Shown piece by piece: positions 8,577 to 16,825 of a stretch of 64,000 nucleotides of DNA; position 1 is the first letter of the stretch, and each line of letters begins with the position of its first letter. The notes beneath the pieces were generated by a model. It ran no database searches and had not been told where the DNA came from. It saw only the letters and a list, made by a program, of their open reading frames with translations. This stretch comes from Glycocaulis alkaliphilus. Its GTDB lineage: Bacteria > Pseudomonadota > Alphaproteobacteria > Caulobacterales > Maricaulaceae. Position numbers and translations under genes: made by a program. The DNA lies in NCBI RefSeq assembly GCF_004000605.1, contig NZ_CP018911.1, positions 744,001 through 808,000 of the forward strand, given 5' to 3'.

Positions 8577-9314
8577 TTACTCCTCGCCTTCAGGACGCTC
8601 TGCAGCATCGTCGGCCGGTTCGGCGTCCGGCAGATCCTGAGCCGGCTGGGCCAGTTCGCCCATATCGTCGCCAGCTTCGGTGGCTGTATCCGGTGCGCCA
8701 GCCGTTTCCGTTGCTGCAACCTGAGGCGTTTCGCCTTCTTCCTCGATGGCCGGCTCCTCGGGGAGCGGTTCGGGGAAGGGAAGGCCGGAACTGCCCATGG
8801 AGTGCATGTAGGCGATCAGGTTTATACGGTCTTCCTGGCTGCGAAGGCCTGCAAAAGCCATCGAGGTGCCCGGCACATAGCGGCGCGGCGCTTCCAGATA
8901 CTCATACATGTTCTGGTAGAGCCACTGGGTGCCATCGGCGCCATAATCGCGCATGGCGCTGGAATAGTTGAAGCTGGAAACGCTCGCGACAGCGCGGCCA
9001 AGTACGCCCCACATATTCGGGCCGGTGCCGTTGGCGCCGCCTTGCTCAAACGTGTGGCAGGCTACGCAGCGCCGTGCGACACGCTCACCAGCATCAACGC
9101 TGGCGGTGGCAAGCAGGCTGCCGAAATCAACCGGCCCGGACACTTCCTCTTCGGCACCGGCAGGCCCCTCCAGCAGAGCGGGGTCCACCGGGAAGCCCAG
9201 AGTTTCAGGCGCACGCGCGGTAAAGGCGATATCGCCAATCTCGCGTAGACCCATGACAACAAGCAGGATGGCCAGAACCGCGCCCGCTACCTTGTTCCAG
9301 AACAGATCGCCCAT
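8577..9314 (-). CDS. Membrane-anchored class I cytochrome c (CycM/c552-like) with acidic tail
   Basis: 245 residues. An uncleaved N-terminal membrane anchor (about residues 8-24, VAGAVLAILLVVMGL) precedes a cytochrome c domain (about 65-175). The heme motif is CVACH and the distal Met ligand lies in the PGTSMAFAG segment. It resembles mitochondrial-type membrane cytochromes that carry electrons from bc1 to the terminal oxidase. The last 70 or so residues are Glu/Asp/Ala/Pro-rich, with no tryptophan, lysine or arginine-rich patches, and are probably disordered and very acidic. This tail is unusual for the family. It ends at the shared terminator. Confidence 0.88.
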   Translation of the reverse strand: MGDLFWNKVAGAVLAILLVVMGLREIGDIAFTARAPETLGFPVDPALLEGPAGAEEEVSGPVDFGSLLATASVDAGERVARRCVACHTFEQGGANGTGPNMWGVLGRAVASVSSFNYSSAMRDYGADGTQWLYQNMYEYLEAPRRYVPGTSMAFAGLRSQEDRINLIAYMHSMGSSGLPFPEPLPEEPAIEEEGETPQVAATETAGAPDTATEAGDDMGELAQPAQDLPDAEPADDAAERPEGEE

Positions 9315-9485
9315 CGACGTCCTCTCGACCAGACATGACTGTAATTGCGCCGGTGTTTGGCACGCTCCGCCGCCCTGTGCAACCGCCTGACGCGATTAGC
9401 ACCCCTGCAAATAGCAGGGTAAGTGACGATTGAGCAGTACCAATGCGGTGACAGCCTGCCCATGGGGCAGGTCGTCGCGCCTGTC

Positions 9486-10352
9486 CTAGCCGCCATTCAG
9501 CCATGTCTCTATCAGCAGGCGTGAAATCGAGTAGTGGGGCGGCCCCCAGCGCATCATCGGCCCTTCATAGAGCTCGCGCACTTCGGCGCGGGTGAACCAG
9601 CGCGCCTCCTCAATGTCGTCGGCAGCCACAGGTTCACCCGGCTCGATCTCTGCCAGCAGGCCGATCATCAGCGTGGACGGGAAGGGCCAGGGCTGACTGG
9701 CTACATATCGCGACGATAACACCTTTAGCCCGGTTTCCTCGGCGACCTCGCGTGCGCAAGCCTCCTCGATCGTCTCACCCGGCTCCATGAAGCCTGCCAG
9801 CGTGGCAAACAGGCCCGGCGGCCAGGCTGGCTGACGGCCCATGACGCAACGGTCCCCGCTATAGGGCAGCATGATGACCGAGGGGTCCGTGCGCGGGAAA
9901 TGTTCGGTCCCGCAGGAGGGGCAAACCAGCTTGGTGCCGCCTTCAGCGGGTGCGTTCTCCGCGCCGCAATTGGAGCAGTAATGCCTGCGGCCGTGCCAGC
10001 TCAATATGGCCCGCGCCCTTCCCAGTATGGCGGCCAGGTCCGGCTCTGCGATCATGGTCGCACGCCGGAAATCGAGGCCGGGAGGGGTCGAGCCCGGCTG
10101 AACGCTCGCCGCAAACCAGGGTGTCTCACCTTCCAGTCCGAGAAACACCAGGCCCGGGCGCTCCAGAGCAAGGGTGCTGGTCTGTGCCGGGTGCAGTATC
10201 TCAGGCTCTCCCTCTGGTGACAGCACCACATTGCCGCCTGTGAGCAGAATCGCTCTCGCCGCAGGGTGGGACAGGCAGGCTTCGATAAAGGCGGGATTGG
10301 TCCGCTGCACGCCGGAATGGTCCAGTGGCGAACGGGTGAATGTCAGGTGCAT
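9486..10352 (-). CDS. nudC: NAD(+) diphosphatase / NADH pyrophosphatase NudC
   Basis: 288-residue Nudix hydrolase that splits NAD(H) into NMN(H) and AMP and can remove NAD caps from RNA. The four-cysteine zinc site (CSNCG ... CPSCG, 21 residues apart) precedes the Nudix box GFMEPGETIEEACAREVAEE. The NudC specificity motif SQPWPFPSTLM follows it. The N-terminal domain is the long alphaproteobacterial type. The ATG at 10352 has GAGG 7 bases upstream. ATGs at 10382 and 10409 would add 10 or 19 residues of basic, non-conserved sequence. It is monocistronic and upstream-divergent from the outer-membrane protein gene. Confidence 0.92.
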   Translation of the reverse strand: MHLTFTRSPLDHSGVQRTNPAFIEACLSHPAARAILLTGGNVVLSPEGEPEILHPAQTSTLALERPGLVFLGLEGETPWFAASVQPGSTPPGLDFRRATMIAEPDLAAILGRARAILSWHGRRHYCSNCGAENAPAEGGTKLVCPSCGTEHFPRTDPSVIMLPYSGDRCVMGRQPAWPPGLFATLAGFMEPGETIEEACAREVAEETGLKVLSSRYVASQPWPFPSTLMIGLLAEIEPGEPVAADDIEEARWFTRAEVRELYEGPMMRWGPPHYSISRLLIETWLNGG

Positions 10353-10653
10353 CAGCCAGCCTCGTTTCTTCGACCGGCTCATTGCGCCCTGATATGGCCG
10401 GGCTGGCAAGCCCGCAGGAGTTTCGCATCTGCGAACATTACAGGGGCCTTACCGGATTCTGTATAAAGGTTTGAGATCATGGCATTTTTGCCCCAATTGC
10501 CTTGCTTGTGCCATAGTCCGTATCCGGAAAGCCACACTGGTGTATTGCACTGCGTCATTAACAGCTTGCGGCCTCTTGCGGATGCATGAGAGGCACCCTC
10601 ATCTCTCGTCGCACGGGCCCGGGGGGTCCCAAAAAGACGAAAGGTCGAATCAG
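10353..10653. promoter_or_regulatory. Divergent promoter and leader region nudC / outer-membrane barrel
   Basis: About 300 bases between two divergent starts. They hold no protein-like frame. The right half (10440-10650) is less GC-rich, includes TGTATAAAGG and TTGCACTG-like hexamers, and ends in a leader with a G-rich run (GGGCCCGGGGGGTCCC) that can fold on itself just before the ribosome site of the barrel gene. The promoter positions are suggestions only. Confidence 0.3.
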
Positions 10654-11172
10654 ATGAAATCTCTCCTTATCGCAGTGTCTTCCATTGCTGTTCTCGCTGG
10701 TGCCGCTTCCGCTCAGGAAGGCCCGTTCCGTCTGGGTGCTGGCTACCAGGCCATCGACACCGACGGTGCTACGTATGACACGCTGACCCTGCGCGGCAGC
10801 TATGACATCACCCCGATCTTCTCGGTGGAAGGTGATCTGCTGTTCGGTCTGGGCGATGAGTCCACCACGTTCGGTGCGACCACCATCACGTCCGAGATCG
10901 ACTACGGCGTCGGCATCTATGGCGTTGCCCGTCTGCCGCTGAACGACCAGTTCTCGGTCTTCGCGCGCGGTGGCTACACCTACTTCGACGTTAGCGCTTC
11001 GGCGGCTGGCATTGCCTTTAGCGGCGATGTGGACGGCTGGGCGTTCGGTGGTGGTGCAGAATGGGCTTTCGCCGGCCCGAACGCCATCCGCGTCGACTAC
11101 ACCCGCTATGACTTCGTGAACGGCAATGGCAATGCTGACGCGTTCGGCATTTCCTACGTCCGCCGCTTCTAG
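10654..11172 (+). CDS. Small outer-membrane beta-barrel protein (porin-like, OmpA/Opa-type barrel)
   Basis: 172 residues with a clear Sec signal peptide (MKSLLIAVSSIAVLAGAASAQ, cleavage after ASA). Alternating beta strands follow, and the chain closes with the aromatic C-terminal FGISYVRRF used by the BAM complex. The size fits an eight-stranded barrel. The codon use is strongly biased toward frequent codons (GGT, CTG, ATC), as expected of an abundant protein. AAAGG about 10 bases before the ATG is the ribosome site. Two hairpins follow the stop, the second a strong terminator. Confidence 0.85.
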   Translation: MKSLLIAVSSIAVLAGAASAQEGPFRLGAGYQAIDTDGATYDTLTLRGSYDITPIFSVEGDLLFGLGDESTTFGATTITSEIDYGVGIYGVARLPLNDQFSVFARGGYTYFDVSASAAGIAFSGDVDGWAFGGGAEWAFAGPNAIRVDYTRYDFVNGNGNADAFGISYVRRF

Positions 11173-11217
11173 TCTGGCATGAATGTGCCGGCTCCGCTGT
11201 AGCGGGGCCGTACAAGA

Positions 11218-11250
11218 GCCCCCGTGGTCATTTGGCCGCGGGGGCTTTTT
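11218..11250 (+). terminator. Rho-independent terminator of the barrel gene
   Basis: A 10-bp stem (GCCCCCGTGG with CCGCGGGGGC) and an 8-base loop are followed by T5. A second hairpin without a T-tract (CGGCTCCGC/GCGGGGCCG) lies at 11189-11210. Confidence 0.85.
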
Positions 11251-11316
11251 CATATCCACCTGTTGACGCGAATGAGAATGACTCGCAAGTTGGGTGTGCA
11301 ACAGGGGAATCGACCC

Positions 11317-11550
11317 ATGAGCCCGGCAATCTGCAAGGTCATCAATCTTGAACCATCCCGCCATGGCGGCAGGCGCAGTGGTGAGCCTGTGAGTGCTCTC
11401 GAGCCGCGTGTGCGCGACTGGCTGACGACGCAGTCAGTCATCGTGGAGGACTGGCTGAACCAGCTGGTCGCGGCCAATGGCGATGAACGCCTGGTCGGAG
11501 TGTTATGCCAGCACGCCGCCTTCCTGCGCGACACGCTGGAAGAAGGCTGA
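11317..11550 (+). CDS. Small hypothetical protein
   Basis: 77 residues from ATG at 11317, which has AGGGGA about 8 bases upstream. The second half (VRDWLTTQSVIVEDWL, LVGVLCQHAAFLRDTL) forms plausible amphipathic helices. There are no motifs, signal peptide or recognised family. The in-frame extension back to 11224 runs through the terminator of the previous gene and is rejected. It lies between that terminator and the SRP RNA gene. Its reality rests on the ribosome site and protein-like composition only. Confidence 0.5.
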   Translation: MSPAICKVINLEPSRHGGRRSGEPVSALEPRVRDWLTTQSVIVEDWLNQLVAANGDERLVGVLCQHAAFLRDTLEEG

Positions 11551-11597
11551 CACCGCGCTTGCGAAACCTGTCCGCGATCCCGATACTAGGGAGCAGG

Positions 11598-11700
11598 AAG
11601 GCCGGCGGCGGACGAGCCCCTCGCCAACCCGGTCAGGTCCGGAAGGAAGCAGCCGTAACGAGTTTCGGTTCGGGTCGCCGTCCGGTCTTCCGCCGCCTTC
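11598..11700 (+). ncRNA. ffs: Signal recognition particle RNA (4.5S-type)
   Basis: The apical domain carries the conserved GGTCAGGTCCGGAAGGAAGC core (from 11631) followed by AGCC, which contains the GGAA tetraloop and the Ffh-binding symmetric and asymmetric loops. The flanks pair to close the rod: GAAGGC at 11598 with GCCTTC ending at 11700, and GGCGG-type segments inside. Small bacterial SRP RNA pairs with Ffh to target nascent membrane proteins. Its place directly upstream of dnaX is common in alphaproteobacteria. The ends are approximate. Confidence 0.95.
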
Positions 11701-11781
11701 CACCCGCTTTCGCCTGAAGGGCCCGGCTGCGCCATGCCGGCGCTCTGGGCAGCACGCCGCAAGAAGGGGCCTTGCCCGTCC

Positions 11782-13560
11782 ATGGATGATCAGGATCCAG
11801 ATAGCGGCGCCCCTGCGCTGGAGGCCGATGAGCCGGGACCGGCCCTGCCGGGCTTCGAGCCGCCGCCTGCCAGTGCCGCCTATCAGGTTCTGGCCCGCAA
11901 ATACCGCCCGCAGCGCTTTTCCGATCTCATCGGGCAGGACGCCATGGTGCGTACGCTGTCCCATGCCTTCCAGTCGGGCCGTATTGCGCAGGCCTATATG
12001 CTCACCGGCGTACGCGGGGTGGGCAAAACGACAACCGCGCGCCTCATCGCCCGCGCACTGAACTACGAATCGGACGAGCGCTCCGGCCCCAGCGTGGATA
12101 TTGATCCGCCGGGCCGGCATTGCGATGCCATTGCCCGCTCGGCCCATGTCGATGTGCTGGAGATGGACGCCGCTTCGCGCACTGGCGTCGGCGATATACG
12201 CGAAATTCTGGATGGCGTGCGCTACGCGCCCGTGTCGGCACCCTACAAGGTCTACATCATCGACGAAGTTCACATGCTGTCCAACAATGCGTTCAACGCA
12301 TTGCTGAAAACGCTCGAAGAGCCGCCGCCGCATGTGAAGTTCATCTTCGCGACGACCGAGATACGCAAAGTCCCGGTCACGGTGCTTAGCCGCTGTCAGC
12401 GCTTTGATCTGCGCCGCGTGCCGCGCGATGCGCTCAGCGCCCATCTGAAGCGGATATGCGATCTTGAGGGCGCGCAGGTTGAAGATGGCGGCCTCGACGC
12501 GATCGCCCGCGCTGCCGAAGGCTCGGTGCGCGACGCGCTCTCCCTGCTCGATCAGGCGATAGTTCAGGGCAGTGAGACAGGCCCGGTTCCCGCCTCGCAG
12601 GTGCGCGAGATGCTGGGCCTGGTGGACCGCTCACGCGTGCTCGACCTGTTGGATGCAGCTTTGACGGGCAAGGGCGAAGCGGCGCTCGCCGAGCTGGAAA
12701 GCCAGTACGCCGCCGGCGCTGATCCGCAAGTGCTGATGCGTGACCTGCTGGATTATCTGCACGCGATGAGCCGGGTGAAGGCAACAGGCGGCAAGGCGGA
12801 CCTTGCCGAGGCGCCGGAAACTGCCGCGCGCTTGCGTGAGCTGGCCGATACGCATTCGCTGGCCAGCCTTACCCGCCTCTGGAAAACGGCGCTCTCGGGG
12901 CTCGAGGATGTGCGCTCAGCGCCCGATCCGATGGCAGCCGTAGAGATGAGCGTGATCCGCCTGATGGCGGCGGCCAGCCTGCCCGGCCCGGAAGATGCCG
13001 CGCGGCTTATTGCGGCGCTGGAGGCCGGTGCGCCTGTGCCCGCGCCAGCAGGGCAGGCCAGTGGCGGACATGGCCCCGCAGGTCCGCAAGCCGAACATCA
13101 GCCCGCAGACGCGGAGCCTGAGCCGGCCACGAATTCCGACCCATCCAGCCTGGAAGACGTGATCGCCCTTCTGGACCGCGAGCGTGAAGCCTTGCTGCGC
13201 GATCAGGTGGAGCGCTTTGTGCGCCTTGTGTCCATCGGGCAGGGCAAGCTGGTATTTGAAGCGGTCAAGGGCGCCCCCGAAGACCTCGCCAGCCGTCTTG
13301 CGGGCTTCCTGCATGCGCAGACCGGCGCACGCTGGCTGGTGGACAGTCAGGGCCGCGCGCCGGGCGGTGAGACCATGCGCGAGCGCCGCCGCCGTGAGGC
13401 CGAGGCCTTGCGCGAACGCGCGCTTCGCGATCCGATGGTAGTGCGCGCCATGACGCTGTTTCCCGGCGCCGAGCTGGAAGCAGTGACGACGGTTGAGCCG
13501 GAGAACCCGCCTTCCCAGATGACGGACGCAGACACCCAGCGTCAGGAGCGCAAACCATGA
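11782..13560 (+). CDS. dnaX: DNA polymerase III subunits gamma and tau
   Basis: 592-residue clamp-loader ATPase. The Walker A motif is GVRGVGKTT, Walker B is YIIDEVHML, and the SRC motif lies in TVLSRCQRF. The usual four-cysteine zinc module between them is degenerate: only GRHCDAI remains, as in other alphaproteobacteria. The Pro/Ala-rich linker (about residues 420-460) leads into the tau-specific C-terminal domain. The start used is ATG at 11782 (MDDQDP). An in-frame ATG at 11734 is possible but adds a basic non-conserved stretch. The stop overlaps ybaB by 4 bases. No obvious slippery A6G heptamer was noticed in the linker. Confidence 0.95.
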   Translation: MDDQDPDSGAPALEADEPGPALPGFEPPPASAAYQVLARKYRPQRFSDLIGQDAMVRTLSHAFQSGRIAQAYMLTGVRGVGKTTTARLIARALNYESDERSGPSVDIDPPGRHCDAIARSAHVDVLEMDAASRTGVGDIREILDGVRYAPVSAPYKVYIIDEVHMLSNNAFNALLKTLEEPPPHVKFIFATTEIRKVPVTVLSRCQRFDLRRVPRDALSAHLKRICDLEGAQVEDGGLDAIARAAEGSVRDALSLLDQAIVQGSETGPVPASQVREMLGLVDRSRVLDLLDAALTGKGEAALAELESQYAAGADPQVLMRDLLDYLHAMSRVKATGGKADLAEAPETAARLRELADTHSLASLTRLWKTALSGLEDVRSAPDPMAAVEMSVIRLMAAASLPGPEDAARLIAALEAGAPVPAPAGQASGGHGPAGPQAEHQPADAEPEPATNSDPSSLEDVIALLDREREALLRDQVERFVRLVSIGQGKLVFEAVKGAPEDLASRLAGFLHAQTGARWLVDSQGRAPGGETMRERRRREAEALRERALRDPMVVRAMTLFPGAELEAVTTVEPENPPSQMTDADTQRQERKP

Positions 13561-13892
13561 AAGACCTCGCCGGCCTGATGAAGCAGGCCCAGGAAATGCA
13601 AAAGAAAATGGGCGAGGCGCAGGCCCGGCTGGACGCCGTGGAGGTGACAGGCGAGGCGGGTGCCGGTCTGGTGAAAATCACCACCACCGCCAAGGGCGAA
13701 CCGCGTAAAGTGTCCATCGACCCGTCACTCATTGACCCGTCAGAGCCGGAAATCCTTGAAGACCTGTTCCTTGCCGCGCTCGCCGATGCCAAGCGCAAGG
13801 CCGATGAGGCCCAGGCTAATGTTCTGCGCGATGCCGCGAGCGGTCTGGGCTTGCCGCCGGGCTTCGACATGCCGTTTGGAGTGAAATCCTGA
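13557..13892 (+). CDS. ybaB: YbaB/EbfC family nucleoid-associated protein
   Basis: 111 residues with the typical N-terminus MKDLAGLMKQAQEMQKKM. This helical dimerisation arm is followed by the central beta segment (VEVTGEAGAGLVKITTTAKGE) and a C-terminal helix. YbaB proteins bind DNA as tweezers-like dimers and are almost always encoded between dnaX and recR. Translationally coupled to dnaX (ATGA overlap). The normal next gene, recR, is displaced here by almost 1 kb of AT-rich DNA. Confidence 0.95.
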   Translation: MKDLAGLMKQAQEMQKKMGEAQARLDAVEVTGEAGAGLVKITTTAKGEPRKVSIDPSLIDPSEPEILEDLFLAALADAKRKADEAQANVLRDAASGLGLPPGFDMPFGVKS

Positions 13893-14865
13893 GAAGCTTG
13901 GGGATTCTATGGATAACAGAATTATTCTATATATCGATATACTTGGGTTTAGCGATATTGTAAATGAAGATAAAGGCCGAATCGTAAAACACGTCATAGA
14001 CATATTTAATGCAATGGATGAATCTCCAGCATTTGAACACGATATATTTTCTGTTTTGCAATTTTCTGACACATTAATAATTTATAGCAAAAACGCTCCC
14101 TGCTCTGACGATGAACAGCAGTACATGGTTGGGTATTTGTGCGAGTTTGCTCAGCATCTTCAGTATAAGCTGCTGTCGAGAAATGTGTTTTTCCGCGCGG
14201 TTCTCACCAAGGGTGATTTTTATGACGTCGCACCGGGAGATTCTGTACATACTTTCAAGAATATAAGGGCCTTCTGGGGATCAGCTCTTGTAGATGCAGC
14301 TGAAAAAGAAAAATCGATAAAGGCGATAGGTTTGTTTATCGATAATAAAAAAAATAATCATCGAAACTTGGTTTAAATTTTATTCATTTAAACAATGTGA
14401 AGGGTTGTTTTTCGTCGAATTGAATAAACAGCTTGAAAACTATTTTAATGAATGCCTTGGTTTATCATACGCGAGGTGCTCGATTCCCGCCGAGGGGAAT
14501 GAAAATTTGCTGGCTTATGAGTTTCTTTTTCTAAAAAGTGTTTATGATATGCGTGATTCCAATGGAACAGTTGGAGAAAAATATAAAAACACTTGGGATT
14601 TTTATTCAGAACAATATCCTGGCCTTTGCCAATGTTTGGTGGAGTCTGAATTTGATTTTGCACAAATTATACCAGGCGACTGGAATGGGATGTTTGATGC
14701 TATACGACGCGGTGAGGGGTATTTTGGTCAGTAGATACCAGCTTGCCCGTTGAATCCGCGTTAAAGTCAGCCAAACGCATTTTGATTCTCTGCCTTCAAT
14801 CCAAAAATAGCGGCCCTTTTCTTGGATTTCGTACCCGGTATCAAAATCTGTTTGGTTTAGCAGCG
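13893..14865. other. AT-rich insert between ybaB and recR
   Basis: Base composition drops sharply here from the roughly 63-65% GC of the neighbours, with runs such as TTTAAATTTTATTCATTTAAA. Codon use shifts to AAA, ATA and TTT. The insert separates genes that are normally adjacent and carries one split gene. No terminal inverted repeats, transposase or integrase were seen. The left edge is within 20 bases of the ybaB stop. The right edge lies between 14735 and the recR ribosome site, near the weak inverted repeat AATCCAA/TTGGATT (14798-14828). Confidence 0.75.
13909..14734 (+). pseudogene. Cyclase-homology-domain-like protein, split by a frameshift in an A8 tract
   Basis: The first frame (13909-14376, 155 residues) and the second (about 14354-14734) join into one protein of about 274 residues if one A of the A8 run at 14347-14354 is skipped. 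The joined frame then reads DNKK-IIIETWFKFYSF straight into FFVELNKQLENYF. The N-terminal half resembles class III nucleotidyl cyclase folds. YIDILGFS carries the first metal-type Asp (residue 10) and QFSDTLIIYS the second (residue 54), and FFRAVLTKGDFYD follows where cyclases have R-x-G-x-x-x-G. It is therefore either a decayed gene, a slippage-dependent gene or a sequencing error. Substrate and activity are unknown. The AT-rich composition indicates transfer. No ribosome site better than GGGATTCT precedes the ATG. Confidence 0.6.
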
Positions 14866-14879
14866 TGGAGCATCGTCCC

Positions 14880-15482
14880 ATGGCAGGCACGGCCGGCCCC
14901 GAAATCGAGAGGCTTATCCAGCTTCTGGCCAAGCTGCCGGGGCTTGGCCCGCGCTCTGCGCGCCGGGCTGCGCTGCATCTGATGAAAAAGCGTGAGGCGC
15001 TGATGGAGCCTCTGGCCGCCGCCATGGCCGAGGCAGCGGAGAAAATCCGCCCCTGCAGTATTTGCGGCAATCTGGACGTATCAGACCCGTGTACGGTCTG
15101 CCGCGATCCCAAGCGCGGCGACAGCGTGCTCTGTGTGGTCGAGACGGTAGGTGATCTCTGGGCGCTGGAGCGGGCAGGGGCCTTTGCCGGCAAATACCAT
15201 GTGCTGGGCGGGGTCCTGTCTGCGCTGGATGGCGTCGGTCCGGACGATCTCAATCTTGCCAGCCTGATCGAACGTGCGGGCAATGGATCGGTCAGCGAGG
15301 TGATCCTGGCGCTCAATGCCACGGTGGATGGCCAGACGACGGCCCATGTCATCGCTGACAGGCTCGCCCATACCGGCGTATCGATCACCTCGCTGGCGCG
15401 CGGCGTGCCGGTGGGCGGCGAGCTTGATTATCTTGATGACGGCACGCTGGCCGCCGCGTTCAGGTCACGGCGGCCAGCGTAA
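14880..15482 (+). CDS. recR: Recombination mediator protein RecR
   Basis: 200 residues, the standard RecR length. Works with RecF and RecO to load RecA on gapped DNA. The N-terminal helix-hairpin-helix ([16 protein letters not shown]) is followed by the four-cysteine zinc finger ([16 protein letters not shown]). The Toprim domain follows ([14 protein letters not shown]), then the C-terminal Walker B-like segment ([13 protein letters not shown]-type). ATG 14880 has TGGAG 9 bases upstream. A GTG at 14865 is the alternative. Because the insert separates it from ybaB, it probably depends on read-through or a new promoter. Confidence 0.95.
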   Translation: MAGTAGPEIERLIQLLAKLPGLGPRSARRAALHLMKKREALMEPLAAAMAEAAEKIRPCSICGNLDVSDPCTVCRDPKRGDSVLCVVETVGDLWALERAGAFAGKYHVLGGVLSALDGVGPDDLNLASLIERAGNGSVSEVILALNATVDGQTTAHVIADRLAHTGVSITSLARGVPVGGELDYLDDGTLAAAFRSRRPA

Positions 15483-15492
15483 GCGTCGAAGG

Positions 15493-16644
15493 TTACTCCG
15501 CCGGCACAAGCCGCAGCACGCGGCCCTCATCGCTGTCGGTGGTGATGTAGATATAGCCATCCGGGCCGGTGCGGACATCGCGGATACGCTCTTCCAGGTC
15601 TTCCAGAAGACGTTCCTGCCCGATCACCCGGTCACCGTCGGTCTCCAGCCGTGCGACGTGCATACCGGCCAGAGCGCCCACGAACAGGTCGTTCTGCCAG
15701 TGCGGGAAGGCATCGCCCGTGTAGAATGCGGCGCCCGAATTGGCGATGGAGGGCGTCCAGTACCAGATGGGCTGCTCCATGCCTTCGCGTTCACGGTCCT
15801 CGGTGATGATCGAGCCATCATACTCGATGCCGTAGGTGATTTCCGGCCAGCCGTAATTGAGGCCGGACTCCCGGTGGATGTTGACCTCGTCACCGCCGCG
15901 CGGGCCGTGCTCATGGCTCCAGATCGTGCCGGTTTCCGGATGCTGGACCAGCCCCTGAATGTTGCGATGGCCGTAGCTCCACACTTCCGGCGCGCCGCCA
16001 TCGCCATCGGCAAAGGGATTGTCTGACGGCACCGAGCCATCGTCGTTCAGGCGGATCAGCGTGCCGATATGATTTTCCGGGTTCTGCGCCTCGTCATAGT
16101 GGTTGCCGCCATCGCCGAGCGAGAGCCAGAGATAACCGTCCCGGTCAAAGAGAATCTTGCCGCCATGGTGCCGGTTGGTCGCGATGTCGTAATTGACGGC
16201 AAACAGCTCTTCTGCGTCCTCCAGAGCGGTCAGGTCATCGCTCAGCCGGGCGCGGATCAGCGCGGTGCGGTGGGCTTCGCGGGTGCCTTGCGCGTAGGAG
16301 ATGTAGACAAGACGGTTCTCAACAAAATCCGGGTGCGGGATGGCATCAAACAGCCCGCCCTGGCGATTGACCACAACATCTTCCGGCATGCCGGTCACGG
16401 GTTCGGCACGCAAATGCCCGTCAGCGTCAATAATGCGCAGGCCTTGCGAGCCGCCATCGCGTTCGGTGACGATCATCGCGCCATCCGGCAGAAAGCCGAT
16501 GGACCACGGCATATTCAAATCCTCCGCCACGGTCTCCACGCGGAAATTCGCCTGTTCGGTCTCGTATACGTCCTGTGCAGACAGAGCGCCTGCGCTGACG
16601 GTCAGAAGAAGGCTGGCGGCAAGGGTGGTGCGGATCATTGGCAT
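15493..16644 (-). CDS. PQQ-dependent sugar dehydrogenase (soluble aldose dehydrogenase, YliI-like)
   Basis: 383 residues. The signal peptide ends GALSAQ. The mature protein is a six-bladed beta-propeller of the GSDH family that oxidises aldoses with PQQ in the periplasm. Hallmarks are NMPWSIGFLPDG near the N-terminus, HHGGKILFDRDGYLWLSLGDGG with the catalytic-type histidine, NPFADG, GHRNIQGL, HEHGPRGGDEVN and NYGWPEITYG. No PQQ biosynthesis genes are in the window. Ends 10 bases from recR in convergent orientation. The true substrate is unknown. Confidence 0.92.
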   Translation of the reverse strand: MPMIRTTLAASLLLTVSAGALSAQDVYETEQANFRVETVAEDLNMPWSIGFLPDGAMIVTERDGGSQGLRIIDADGHLRAEPVTGMPEDVVVNRQGGLFDAIPHPDFVENRLVYISYAQGTREAHRTALIRARLSDDLTALEDAEELFAVNYDIATNRHHGGKILFDRDGYLWLSLGDGGNHYDEAQNPENHIGTLIRLNDDGSVPSDNPFADGDGGAPEVWSYGHRNIQGLVQHPETGTIWSHEHGPRGGDEVNIHRESGLNYGWPEITYGIEYDGSIITEDREREGMEQPIWYWTPSIANSGAAFYTGDAFPHWQNDLFVGALAGMHVARLETDGDRVIGQERLLEDLEERIRDVRTGPDGYIYITTDSDEGRVLRLVPAE

Positions 16645-16825
16645 GTCTCCCCAAACTGTTGCGGTTAGCGTTCACACGCTCAGATAGGGGTGGCAACGCG
16701 TCTGGCCAGACTTCGTTGCCTTTCTGACATAGATGTGAACACCGGCAACGCGCCGGGCTGCAAGTGAGGCGCACTGGTCTAGGCTGCACTTCCGATTCGC
16801 GAAAATTGCCAGTCAGAGTGACGTC

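Noticed and set aside
11224-11316. N-terminal extension of the small protein at 11317
   Set aside because: The extension begins inside the terminator stem of the preceding gene.
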